Positions 55,806 to 64,000 of a stretch of DNA of 64,000 bases are shown piece after piece. The notes under the pieces are model-generated. The model did no database searches, had not been told where the DNA came from, and saw nothing but the letters and a program-made list of their open reading frames with translations. The stretch comes from [Pseudopropionibacterium] massiliense. GTDB taxonomy: Bacteria; Actinomycetota; Actinomycetes; Propionibacteriales; Propionibacteriaceae. Every line of letters starts with the position of its first letter. The stretch's first letter is position 1. The position numbers and the translations under genes are program-made. The stretch is taken from positions 708,088 through 772,087 of the forward strand of contig NZ_LR027842.1 in the NCBI RefSeq assembly GCF_900607225.1. Direction: 5' to 3'.

Positions 55806-57905
55806 GTGGCCAAGATCGACCTGTCCAAGGTTCGCAACATCGGCATCATGGCGCACATCGACGCCGGCAAGACCACCACAACCGAGCGCATCCTCTTCTA
55901 CACCGGCAAGTCCTACAAGATCGGTGAGGTCCACGACGGCGCCGCCACCATGGACTGGATGGAGCAGGAGCAGGAACGCGGCATCACCATCACATCCGCC
56001 GCCACCACCGCCTTCTGGCACGACACCCAGATCAACATCATCGACACCCCGGGGCACGTCGACTTCACCGTCGAGGTGGAGCGCTCCCTGCGTGTGCTCG
56101 ACGGCGCGGTCGCGGTGTTCGACGGCGTCGCGGGCGTGGAGCCGCAGTCGCAGACGGTGTGGAGGCAGGCAACCAAGTACGGCGTGCCGCGCATCTGCTA
56201 CATCAACAAACTGGACCGCACGGGCGCATCCTTCGATCACTGCGTCAAGACCATTCGTGAACGTCTCAACGCCACCCCGGTGCTGCTGCAGTTGCCGATC
56301 GGCGCGGAGGCCAACTTCCGGGGGCAGGTCGATCTGGTCGCCATGAAGGCGAACATCTGGCCGCTCGAGGTCACCAAACCGGCCCTCGACGACTACGAGG
56401 TCACGGACATCCCCGCCGACATGGTGGAGGCCGCCGAGCTGGCCCGGGCCGAGATGCTGGAGACCATCGCCGAGAACGACGACGAGTTCATGGAGCTGTG
56501 GCTGGAGGACCCCGACGCCATCACCGTCGAGCAGCTCAAGGCGGCCATCCGCCGCGGCGTGCTGTCCTCCGCCTTCACCGCGGTGGTGTGCGGCACGTCG
56601 TTCAAGAACAAGGGCGTGCAGCCGCTGCTGGACGCCGTCGTCGACTACCTGCCCTCGCCGCTGGACGTGCCCGCCATCGAGGGCTTCAAACCGGGTGACG
56701 AATCCGTCGAGCTGTCCCGCAGGCCCTCCGAGGACGAGCCGCTGTCGATCCTGGCGTTCAAGGTCGCCGCGGATCCGCACCTGGGCAAGCTGACCTTCAT
56801 CCGCATCTACTCCGGTGTCCTGAAAGCCGGTTCGCAGGTGCTGAACGCCACCAAGGGCAAGAAAGAACGCATCGGCAAGATCTACCAGATGCACGCCAAC
56901 AAGCGTGAGGAGATCGACTCGATCGGCGCGGGCATGATCTGCGCGGTGATGGGGCTGAAGGACACCACCACCGGTGAGACCCTCTGCGATCCCGCACACC
57001 CGATCATCCTGGAGTCGATGGAGTTCCCGAATCCCGTCATCGAGCAGGCCATCGAGCCGAAGTCGAAGTCGGATCAGGAGAAACTGTCGGTGGCCATCCA
57101 GCGGCTCGCCGAGGAGGACCCGACCTTCCGCGTGCACACCGACGAGGAGACCGGCCAGACCATCATCGCGGGCATGGGTGAGCTGCACCTCGAGGTGCTG
57201 ATCGACCGCATGAAGCGCGAGTTCAAGGTGGAGGCCAACATCGGCAAACCGCAGGTGGCCTACCGCGAGACGCTGCGCCGCAAGGTGGAGAAGGTGGAGT
57301 ACACCCACAAGAAGCAGTCCGGTGGTTCCGGCCAGTTCGGCCGCGTCATCATCGATCTGGAGCCCACCGAGGCGGGTTCGGGCTACGAGTTCGTCAACGC
57401 CGTCACCGGCGGGCGCATCCCGAAGGAGTACATCCCCGCGGTCGACGCCGGCATCAAGGAGGCCATGCAGTTCGGTGTGCTGGCCGGTTACCCGGTCGAG
57501 GACATCAAGGTCACCTTGACCGACGGTGCCTACCACGATGTCGACTCCTCGGAGCTGGCGTTCAAGCTGGCCGGTTCCATGGCCTTCAAGGAGGCCGCCC
57601 GGAAGGCCGACCCGGCGATCCTGGAACCGATGATGGCCGTCGAGGTCACCACCCCCGAGGACTACCTCGGAACCGTGATCGGCGACCTGAACGCCCGCCG
57701 CGGCCACGTCCAGTCGATGGATGAGCTGCACGGCAACCGCGTCGTGCGCGCCCTGGTGCCGCTGTCGGAGATGTTCGGCTACGTCGGTGACCTGCGCTCG
57801 AAGACCTCGGGCCAGGCCTCCTACTCCATGGAGTTCGACTCCTACGCCGAGACCCCGAAGAACATTTCGGAGGAGATCGTCGCCAAGGCTCGCGGAGGCG
57901 AGTGA
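55806..57905 (+). CDS. fusA: Elongation factor G
   Basis: 699 residues from a GTG at 55806 behind AAAGGA. The GTPase motifs are [13 protein letters not shown] (P-loop), RGITITSA (switch I region), DTPGHVDF and NKLD. Domains II-V follow, ending at the C-terminal [11 protein letters not shown]. It drives ribosomal translocation. The gene ends at a 16-bp hairpin, so tuf is transcribed separately. Confidence 0.96.
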   Translation: MAKIDLSKVRNIGIMAHIDAGKTTTTERILFYTGKSYKIGEVHDGAATMDWMEQEQERGITITSAATTAFWHDTQINIIDTPGHVDFTVEVERSLRVLDGAVAVFDGVAGVEPQSQTVWRQATKYGVPRICYINKLDRTGASFDHCVKTIRERLNATPVLLQLPIGAEANFRGQVDLVAMKANIWPLEVTKPALDDYEVTDIPADMVEAAELARAEMLETIAENDDEFMELWLEDPDAITVEQLKAAIRRGVLSSAFTAVVCGTSFKNKGVQPLLDAVVDYLPSPLDVPAIEGFKPGDESVELSRRPSEDEPLSILAFKVAADPHLGKLTFIRIYSGVLKAGSQVLNATKGKKERIGKIYQMHANKREEIDSIGAGMICAVMGLKDTTTGETLCDPAHPIILESMEFPNPVIEQAIEPKSKSDQEKLSVAIQRLAEEDPTFRVHTDEETGQTIIAGMGELHLEVLIDRMKREFKVEANIGKPQVAYRETLRRKVEKVEYTHKKQSGGSGQFGRVIIDLEPTEAGSGYEFVNAVTGGRIPKEYIPAVDAGIKEAMQFGVLAGYPVEDIKVTLTDGAYHDVDSSELAFKLAGSMAFKEAARKADPAILEPMMAVEVTTPEDYLGTVIGDLNARRGHVQSMDELHGNRVVRALVPLSEMFGYVGDLRSKTSGQASYSMEFDSYAETPKNISEEIVAKARGGE

Positions 57906-57922
57906 TTCGCTGAGCTGAAACC

Positions 57923-57957
57923 CAACCGGCCCGGGACCCACGGTCCCGGGCCGGTTG
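57923..57957 (+). terminator. Terminator of the str operon after fusA
   Basis: CAACCGGCCCGGGACC (57923-57938) pairs perfectly with GGTCCCGGGCCGGTTG (57942-57957) around a 3-base loop. Confidence 0.85.
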
Positions 57958-58095
57958 CCTTCCCGGACGGTTTTGCCGCCCTCGTGCGCACAGGGACGGG
58001 CGCCTCCGGCGCGCTGGATGGCATCCCACAGGAGTGGCCCCGCTCGCACAGGGGCGGGCGGGGCCGGGAGGGGAGGGGAAAGGAGTCTCGGGTTG

Positions 58096-58506
58096 TCAGT
58101 CCACCAGGGTCAGGTCGTCGAGCTGGTCCGTCTCGCCGTGTTTCGGGTCGGTCTCCATGCGCCTGGGGGTGTTCCGGGCCCGGGTCAGGGCATCGACGGC
58201 GCGGGGATCCCCCAGGTCGGCGGCTTTCTGCAGCCAGTTCTGCGCGACGGCGTGGTCCCCCTGTTCCTGGAGGATCCCGCTGAGGAGCAGCATGCCGTCG
58301 GTGTTGCCCAGCAGGGCTGCCCGGAAGAACCACTGGGTGGCCTCGTCGCGGTCCGCGGGGTTGTTGACCAGGAGACCCAGGTTGACCATGGCGTCGGATC
58401 GCCTCTGCGCCGCCGCCATTCGCCACCAACGCGCAGCCTGCGTGTTGTCGCCTCGCCCGTAGGCCTTGAAACCGAGGTCAATCAGTGCTTCGACGTCCTG
58501 TGACAT
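58096..58506 (-). CDS. Sel1-like repeat (TPR-like) protein
   Basis: 136 residues from an ATG at 58506. The sequence MSQDVEALIDLGFKAYGRGD is followed by repeated helix pairs: QAARWWRMAAAQRRSDAMVN, then EATQWFFRAALLGNTDGMLL and VAQNWLQKAADLGDPRAVDA. These are Sel1-type repeats, which serve as protein-binding scaffolds. Fragments of the same gene family and of its upstream region occur at 58707-58740 and 60000-60252. The tail DQLDDLTLVD is acidic. Confidence 0.75.
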   Translation of the reverse strand: MSQDVEALIDLGFKAYGRGDNTQAARWWRMAAAQRRSDAMVNLGLLVNNPADRDEATQWFFRAALLGNTDGMLLLSGILQEQGDHAVAQNWLQKAADLGDPRAVDALTRARNTPRRMETDPKHGETDQLDDLTLVD

Positions 58507-58711
58507 GTGATGGAGACTAACCCGGCACCTGGTTGAGCAGAATGGCCGTGAGACGTCCCAAGACGGGGAGAAAAACCACCAACAAAGATAAAAGCGCTTG
58601 TCAGAGCCGATTTGGCTGTTTGGGGTTGAGAAGTGGCGGTGCTCCTCGGTCGGACAAAAGGAGGACGCAGGGATCCCGCGCGTCGTGCACCGAGGGCAAT
58701 GCGACAGGAGA
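58452..58711. repeat. Duplicated Sel1 5' end and upstream region, copy A
   Basis: The first codons of the Sel1 gene plus about 200 upstream bases recur, imperfectly, at 60000-60252. Shared landmarks include GGTCGGACAAAAGGAGGACG, GTGCACCG-GGGCAATGCGACAGG and the AAAGCGCTTGTCAG/AAAGTGCTTGTCAG box. Next to this copy, 58707-58740 repeats an internal Sel1 stretch (coding for SD-MVNLGLL). Confidence 0.7.
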
Positions 58712-58858
58712 CCCAGGTTGACCATGGTGTCGGACCCCGTCGGGGCCAGGGCAGTCGCACCCCGGCGGCCGGTGGCCCCATCCCACGCTCCCATCGGCCG
58801 GCGAGGCAGTCGACACCGCGATGTCCACATCATGGTCATCGCGGTGCCGGGGCGGGAG

Positions 58859-59872
58859 TCAGGCGCCGAGTCCCCAGATCGAGGCCGCGCCCGGCGCAGT
58901 GAAGCGGAAGCCGGAGGCGAGCAGCGCCTGGGGGACCGCACGCTGGGAGGCGCCGAGCAGCTCGGCGAGCATACTGCCGATGCTGCTGGTACCGCCGGCC
59001 GCCCCGGTCCTCCTCGCCCGGTTCAACAGGACCTGAGGCACCACCGCTGGCGAGGGTGGGCCGCAGGCACGGGACAGCAGCCGGTGGAGGTCGCGGTTGC
59101 GCAGGGGCTCGGGTGCGGTCAGGTTGACCGGCCCGCAGACGTCGTCGTGCTCGATGGCCCATAGGAGCCCGGCCGCGGCGTCCTCCAGCCCGATCCACGG
59201 CTGCCACTGGTCGCCGCGGCCGAGTCGGGCCCCCGCCCCCACCCGGTAGGCCGCGCCGAGGATCCTGCCCAGCCCGCCCAAGGGGCTGACCACCAAGCCC
59301 GTGCGGGACTGGACCGTGCGCAGCCCGACCCGTGCCGCCGGGCCCGCGGCGGCCTCCCAGCGCTGGCACAGCTCGGACAGGAATCCCTCGCCCGGACCGC
59401 ACGTCTCGGTTAAGATCTCATCCCCCCGGTTCCCATAGAAGCCGGTGGCCGACCCACTCAGCAGGACCTCGGGCCGCACCGCCGGGGGCAGGCCCGCGGC
59501 GACCCGGGCGATGAGGGCGGTGGTGGACAGGCGCGAGGCCGCGAGCACGCGACGGCGCGCAGGTGTCCAGGGACGCGGCGCGATTGGGGCGCCCGACAAG
59601 CACACCACGGCTCTTGCTCCCTCCAGGGTTCCGGGCGCCAGGAGGTGCTCGGCGGGGGCCCACCAGGCGTGCTCCCTACCGGAGGCATCGACCTCGAGGC
59701 CTTCCCGCGGCGCCCTGCCCGGTCCGCTGCGGTGGAGGATCCGGATCTTCCAGCCGCTGTCCCGAGCCATGTCCGCCAAGCGGGATCCGATGAGGCCCGC
59801 CCCGGCCACGACGAGCAGCCCCGGGCCGCTGCGCCGGTCGGGCGATGCTGCGGGAATGTCATGAGTGCCCAC
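58859..59872 (-). CDS. TIGR01777-family NAD-dependent epimerase/SDR (YfcH-like)
   Basis: 337 residues from a GTG at 59872. The extended-SDR glycine motif appears as VVAGAGLIGSRLADMARDSG, followed by VVCLSGAPIAPRPWTPARRR, SGSATGFYGNRGDEILTE (catalytic YxxxR-like region) and the C-terminal DUF1731 segment, AAGGTSSIGSMLAELLGASQ then RAVPQALLASGFRF. The family resembles nucleoside-diphosphate-sugar epimerases, but its substrate is unknown. It interrupts the two Sel1-related repeat copies. Confidence 0.87.
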   Translation of the reverse strand: MGTHDIPAASPDRRSGPGLLVVAGAGLIGSRLADMARDSGWKIRILHRSGPGRAPREGLEVDASGREHAWWAPAEHLLAPGTLEGARAVVCLSGAPIAPRPWTPARRRVLAASRLSTTALIARVAAGLPPAVRPEVLLSGSATGFYGNRGDEILTETCGPGEGFLSELCQRWEAAAGPAARVGLRTVQSRTGLVVSPLGGLGRILGAAYRVGAGARLGRGDQWQPWIGLEDAAAGLLWAIEHDDVCGPVNLTAPEPLRNRDLHRLLSRACGPPSPAVVPQVLLNRARRTGAAGGTSSIGSMLAELLGASQRAVPQALLASGFRFTAPGAASIWGLGA

Positions 59873-59999
59873 TGACCCACTTTAGGCCCGCGGCCAGCCC
59901 CTGGCCCCGTCTGGGCCCTTGGTGCCGGAGGCGGTGATCGACCGGATCGGCGACCTGACGCGCTTCAACGTCACCGAGGTGTCCGAACTCGCCCACGCC

Positions 60000-60252
60000 G
60001 CCTCGCCCGTAAGCCTTGAAGCCGAGGTCAGTCAGTGTTTCGACGTCCTGTGACATGGGATGGCGACTGACCGGGTCTGCTTCGGACCGGGAGGGCCGTG
60101 AAACACCCCAAACGCGGGGACAAACCACCCAAAAAAGAGCAAAAGTGCTTGTCAGGGCGGGTTTGGGTGGTTTGGGGGGCGGTGCTGTCCGGTCGGACAA
60201 AAGGAGGACGCGGGAATTCCGCGCGTTGTGCACCGGGGGCAATGCGACAGGG
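60000..60252. repeat. Duplicated Sel1 5' end and upstream region, copy B (decayed gene)
   Basis: On the minus strand an ATG at about 60053 opens MSQDVETLTDLGFKAYGRGG, almost the N-terminus of the intact Sel1 protein. After 20 residues it runs into unrelated sequence. Upstream bases match copy A. The remainder of this Sel1 gene has been lost; adjacent bases 59915-59985 encode on the plus strand an unrelated fragment, VPEAVIDRIGDLTRFNVTEV. Confidence 0.65.
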
Positions 60253-60291
60253 GCGGGGAAGGTTCCAGGGCGGGATCAGTAACGTAGTCGC

Positions 60292-60759
60292 ATGAGAATT
60301 GGAATCACCAGCGACCACGCTGCCCACGATCTGCGCATCGACCTGATTCCCCGCCTGAGGGAGCTCGGTTACGACGTGGTGGACCGCGGACCAGCCACGT
60401 CCGAGCGCACCGACTATGCGAAATGGGGGGTGCAGCTGGCCCGGGAGGTGGCCGCCGCGCGTTTCGACGTTGGAATTGCGATCTGTGGCTCCGGCATCGG
60501 CATTTCCATCGCCGCCAACAAGATCAAGGGGATCCGGGCGGCCTGCGTATCCGAGGCTTACTCGGCCGCGATGAGCCGGCGCCACAACAACGCGAACGTC
60601 CTTTGTTTCGGCTCCCGAGTGGTGGGTCCCGACGTCGCCCTGGCCATTTGCGAGGCCTTCCTGGGGGCCTCCTTCGAGGGTGGGCGTCACGCCGGACGGG
60701 TGGCGCAGCTCCGGCAGCTCGACGCTGGGGATGTGTCCTTCCTGGGCGAAGGTTGTTGA
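60292..60759 (+). CDS. rpiB: RpiB/LacA/LacB-family sugar-phosphate isomerase
   Basis: 155 residues. MRIGITSDHAAHDLRIDLIP carries the substrate-phosphate site of the family (DHA). The catalytic Cys is in GIAICGSGIGISIAANKIKG, and SEAYSAAMSRRHNNANVLCF gives further ligands. Ribose-5-phosphate isomerase B interconverts ribose-5-P and ribulose-5-P. Related LacAB or allose enzymes cannot be excluded. Confidence 0.85.
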   Translation: MRIGITSDHAAHDLRIDLIPRLRELGYDVVDRGPATSERTDYAKWGVQLAREVAAARFDVGIAICGSGIGISIAANKIKGIRAACVSEAYSAAMSRRHNNANVLCFGSRVVGPDVALAICEAFLGASFEGGRHAGRVAQLRQLDAGDVSFLGEGC

Positions 60760-60784
60760 AAGGGATTGGGATACGGCCCTGAGT

Positions 60785-60812
60785 TTGACTTCCGGGGCCG
60801 GGCCGATAGCAT
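60785..60812 (+). promoter_or_regulatory. Promoter of tuf
   Basis: TTGACT (60785-60790), a 16-base spacer, TAGCAT (60807-60812), about 120 bases before the GTG start. Confidence 0.6.
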
Positions 60813-60934
60813 TACACGGGTATGCGCCCGGGTAACAAGCTTGGGTGCCGGACCCCTGGTGTGACCCATAGCTCAGGGGTGCACCAGATTAATGGCCACG
60901 CACGGTGCGTGGTTGGACCAAGAAGGAGCCCTAC

Positions 60935-62134
<1,200 letters not shown>

Positions 62135-62158
62135 TCCTCGCCTGACAGGCAACGAGGG

Positions 62159-62186
62159 AGGGGCCCGCACGAGAGTGCGGGCCCCT
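62159..62186 (+). terminator. Terminator of tuf
   Basis: AGGGGCCCGCAC (62159-62170), loop GAGA, GTGCGGGCCCCT (62175-62186), followed by TTCCC. A perfect 12-bp stem. Confidence 0.85.
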
Positions 62187-62284
62187 TTCCCGTGTTTCCG
62201 TGTATTTGGAAAGGCGGCTGAACCGTCCCGCGGGCATCGGTGAACGGAGTGCGTCGCGAAACCAGCGGCGGTTGTCGGAAACAT

Positions 62285-63553
62285 TCAGCCGAGGGTGCGG
62301 CGGAATGCCCTCAACCAGCCGAGACGGCCCCCGGAGTTCTGCTGGTTCTCCTCCTGCCCGTGATGTTCCGAACTTTCCGAGGGGGGCAGAAGCTGGGCCT
62401 CCTTCTCGTCGGCCTGCTCAGCCTCCCAGTCGGCTTTGACCTGCTCGACGAAGTCCTGGCGCTGCTCCTGGGGAGGAGCGGTGGCGGTGTCCGGTTCCAG
62501 GCGCGTGCGGGGCAGGGCGTAAACCGCCTGGGTTTGCAGCCAGTTGATGAGTTGTTCGCGCAGCATGCAGCGCAGCTCGAACAATCTTCCGGAGTTCGTC
62601 GCGGAGACGACGGCGCGAATCCGGACCGAGCCTCCCGTGGCGTCCATGACCTGGAGGGCAACGGTGCGGCCGTCCCACAGGTCCGTGGTCTTGACCAGAC
62701 GCAGCAGCTCGATCCGCATGGCCTCCACGGGAACCAGCCAGTCCAGGTCGAACTCGATGACCCCCGTTTGTCGCGGTTCCTCCCGGCTCCAGTTCTCGAA
62801 GGTTTTCGTGGTGAACAGTGTCGACGGCACGATCCAGCGCCGCTCGTCCCAGCTCCTCAACACCACATAGGTGAGGGTGATTTCCTCGACGGTTCCCTGG
62901 TTGTCGTCCGTGACGACGATGTCGCCGACGCGCAGGGAACCGGTGAAGGCGATCTGGAGTCCGGCGAAGACGTTCGTGAGCGACGACTGCGCCGCGAGAC
63001 CTGCAACCAGCGAGACCAGACCGGCGGAGGCCAGCAGGGAGGTTCCGATGGCCCGGAACTGGTCGAAGGTGAGCAGTGCTCCGGCGGTGGCCCCGATCCA
63101 GACCACCCCGATCAGCACCCGGGCGATGACCTGCATCTGGGTGCGGATGCGCCGGAACTGAGGGGTTTCCCGGGCGTTTTTCTTGCGAGCGAGGATGGCG
63201 TCCTCGATGGTTCTGATGACCCCCGTCATGCCGTATGCGGCGGCGAAGATCATCACAATCAGGAAAACGTGCTCGAAGTTCGCCCGCCACGACGGCGCCG
63301 CCTGCCACGGGGTGGGGGCGCTGGCGATCAGCACCCCCATGCCGGTACCGAAGACGGTCAGGATGAGGCGCTGGGGGAGTCGCAGGTTCCGGCTGAGGAA
63401 ACCCAGGTCCTCCTGGTGCCTGGCCAGTTGCCGCATGATGATCGAGATGATCACGGAGATGACGACGCCGGCCAGGAATCCGATAGCCGCGTATCCGAGA
63501 ATGGTCAACAGATCCAAGGCCACTTCGGTGGCGGTTTCGTCGGTGGGAAGCAT
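62285..63553 (-). CDS. MscS-family mechanosensitive ion channel
   Basis: 422 residues from the ATG at 63553; the frame is open further upstream but without membrane-protein character. Membrane spans lie at about 15-40, 70-90, 100-125 and 150-190. The pore helix and MscS beta domain read AGLVSLVAGLAAQSSLTNVF, AGLQIAFTGSLRVGDIVVTD and the strand GTVEEITLTYVVLRSWDERR. A cytoplasmic C-terminal extension is Gln/Glu-rich (EQVKADWEAEQADEKEAQLL). The channel should release osmolytes during hypo-osmotic shock. Convergent with tuf across a terminator. Confidence 0.9.
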   Translation of the reverse strand: MLPTDETATEVALDLLTILGYAAIGFLAGVVISVIISIIMRQLARHQEDLGFLSRNLRLPQRLILTVFGTGMGVLIASAPTPWQAAPSWRANFEHVFLIVMIFAAAYGMTGVIRTIEDAILARKKNARETPQFRRIRTQMQVIARVLIGVVWIGATAGALLTFDQFRAIGTSLLASAGLVSLVAGLAAQSSLTNVFAGLQIAFTGSLRVGDIVVTDDNQGTVEEITLTYVVLRSWDERRWIVPSTLFTTKTFENWSREEPRQTGVIEFDLDWLVPVEAMRIELLRLVKTTDLWDGRTVALQVMDATGGSVRIRAVVSATNSGRLFELRCMLREQLINWLQTQAVYALPRTRLEPDTATAPPQEQRQDFVEQVKADWEAEQADEKEAQLLPPSESSEHHGQEENQQNSGGRLGWLRAFRRTLG

Positions 63554-63591
63554 GCAGACAACCGTAGCCGCTGCTTCCTGTGGGTGGCCTT

Positions 63592-64000
63592 TCAGCCGCG
63601 TTTCTGAATGCTGGCCCACTCGTCCCGCAGCCCCACCGTGCGGTGGAACAGCAGCGGGGTGTGGTCGTCGGCGGCGAAGTATCCGAGCCGCTCGAACTGC
63701 ACCACCTCTCCCGGGGCGGCGTCAGCCAGCGCGGGCTCCACCTTCGCGTCGGTGAGCAGCTCGCGGGATGCGGGGTTGAGGTCGTCAAGGGCCTCGCCGG
63801 TGCGTTCCCCGGGGGCCTCGGCGGTGAACAGCCTGTCGTACAGGGCGACGGTGGCGTCCAGGGCGTGCGGGGCCGAGACCCAGTGCATCGTCGACTTCAC
63901 CTTCCGGCCGTCGGCGGGGGTGCCGCCCCGGGACTCCGGGTCGAAGCTGCAACGCACCTCGACGATGTTGCCCGCCTCGTCCTTGACCACGTCGCGGGCG
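63592..64000 (-). CDS. glnS: Glutaminyl-tRNA synthetase, C-terminal part (cut by window)
   Basis: The visible 135 codons form the beta-barrel anticodon-binding domain of a GlnRS/GluRS-type enzyme: EVRCSFDPESRGGTPADGRK, KSTMHWVSAPHALDATVALY and VQFERLGYFAADDHTPLLFH. The frame is open through base 64000, so the catalytic part lies outside. Presence of GlnRS is variable in Actinobacteria, many of which use GatCAB instead. Confidence 0.9.
   Translation of the reverse strand, partial: ARDVVKDEAGNIVEVRCSFDPESRGGTPADGRKVKSTMHWVSAPHALDATVALYDRLFTAEAPGERTGEALDDLNPASRELLTDAKVEPALADAAPGEVVQFERLGYFAADDHTPLLFHRTVGLRDEWASIQKRG

Overview
The window is a high-GC actinobacterial chromosome segment. The order tRNA-Thr, tRNA-Met, rpmG, two MaoC-fold dehydratases, murB, tRNA-Trp, secE, nusG, rplK, rplA, then rplJ-rplL, rpoB-rpoC, rpsL-rpsG-fusA-tuf is the classical actinobacterial translation/transcription core. 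GTG and TTG starts, leaderless-type promoters and a glucitol-family PTS locus fit a member of the Propionibacteriaceae (possibly Arachnia-like). The family assignment is inference from gene content; no 16S gene is present.

Layout. 1-9.1 kb: a truncated secreted protein, an orphan NarL-type response regulator, a nitrilase-superfamily amidohydrolase, a 5'-nucleotidase-like phosphoesterase, membrane and anchored proteins of unknown function, and a GntR(YtrA)/ABC locus whose ABC genes are decayed. 9.2-16.1 kb: a seven-gene minus-strand operon for uptake of a polyol by a glucitol-type PTS, with two glycerol-phosphate-dehydrogenase-like enzymes and a PRD regulator. 16.2-20.6 kb: AlkD-like DNA glycosylase, a Phd/VapC-type toxin-antitoxin pair, and a plus-strand set (HTH protein, CPBP protease, metallo-beta-lactamase-fold hydrolase) behind a dyad-rich, probably leaderless promoter. 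20.7-25.9 kb: tRNAs and the secE-nusG-rplKA block. 25.9-36.4 kb: an accessory stretch separating rplKA from rplJL. It holds a relic VapBC pair, zinc-independent ribosomal protein paralogues around a likely Zur box, a DUF4143 ATPase, VOC and WYL proteins, a secondary-alcohol dehydrogenase and a CydDC-like exporter. 36.6-46.4 kb: the L10 leader, rplJL, a YdcF-like protein and rpoBC. 46.5-54.7 kb: an AT-richer island between rpoC and rpsL. 54.7-62.2 kb: the str operon, a Sel1-like gene with decayed duplicates, an SDR, rpiB and tuf. 62.3-64 kb: an MscS channel and the start of glnS.

The most notable system is in the island. It is a class III lanthipeptide cluster made of a LanKC synthetase (48514-51153), two identical 44-residue precursors (51236 and 51636) in an almost exact 400-bp tandem duplication, and a dedicated ABC exporter (52127-54097). 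The leader carries a VLNLQ motif. The aromatic core carries two S-x2-S-x(3-4)-C motifs of the kind that becomes labionin in labyrinthopeptins. Each precursor is followed by an uncharacterised mini-ORF that has diverged by a frameshift between the copies. The island is flanked on the rpoC side by a truncated IS3-family element and a solitary IS end.
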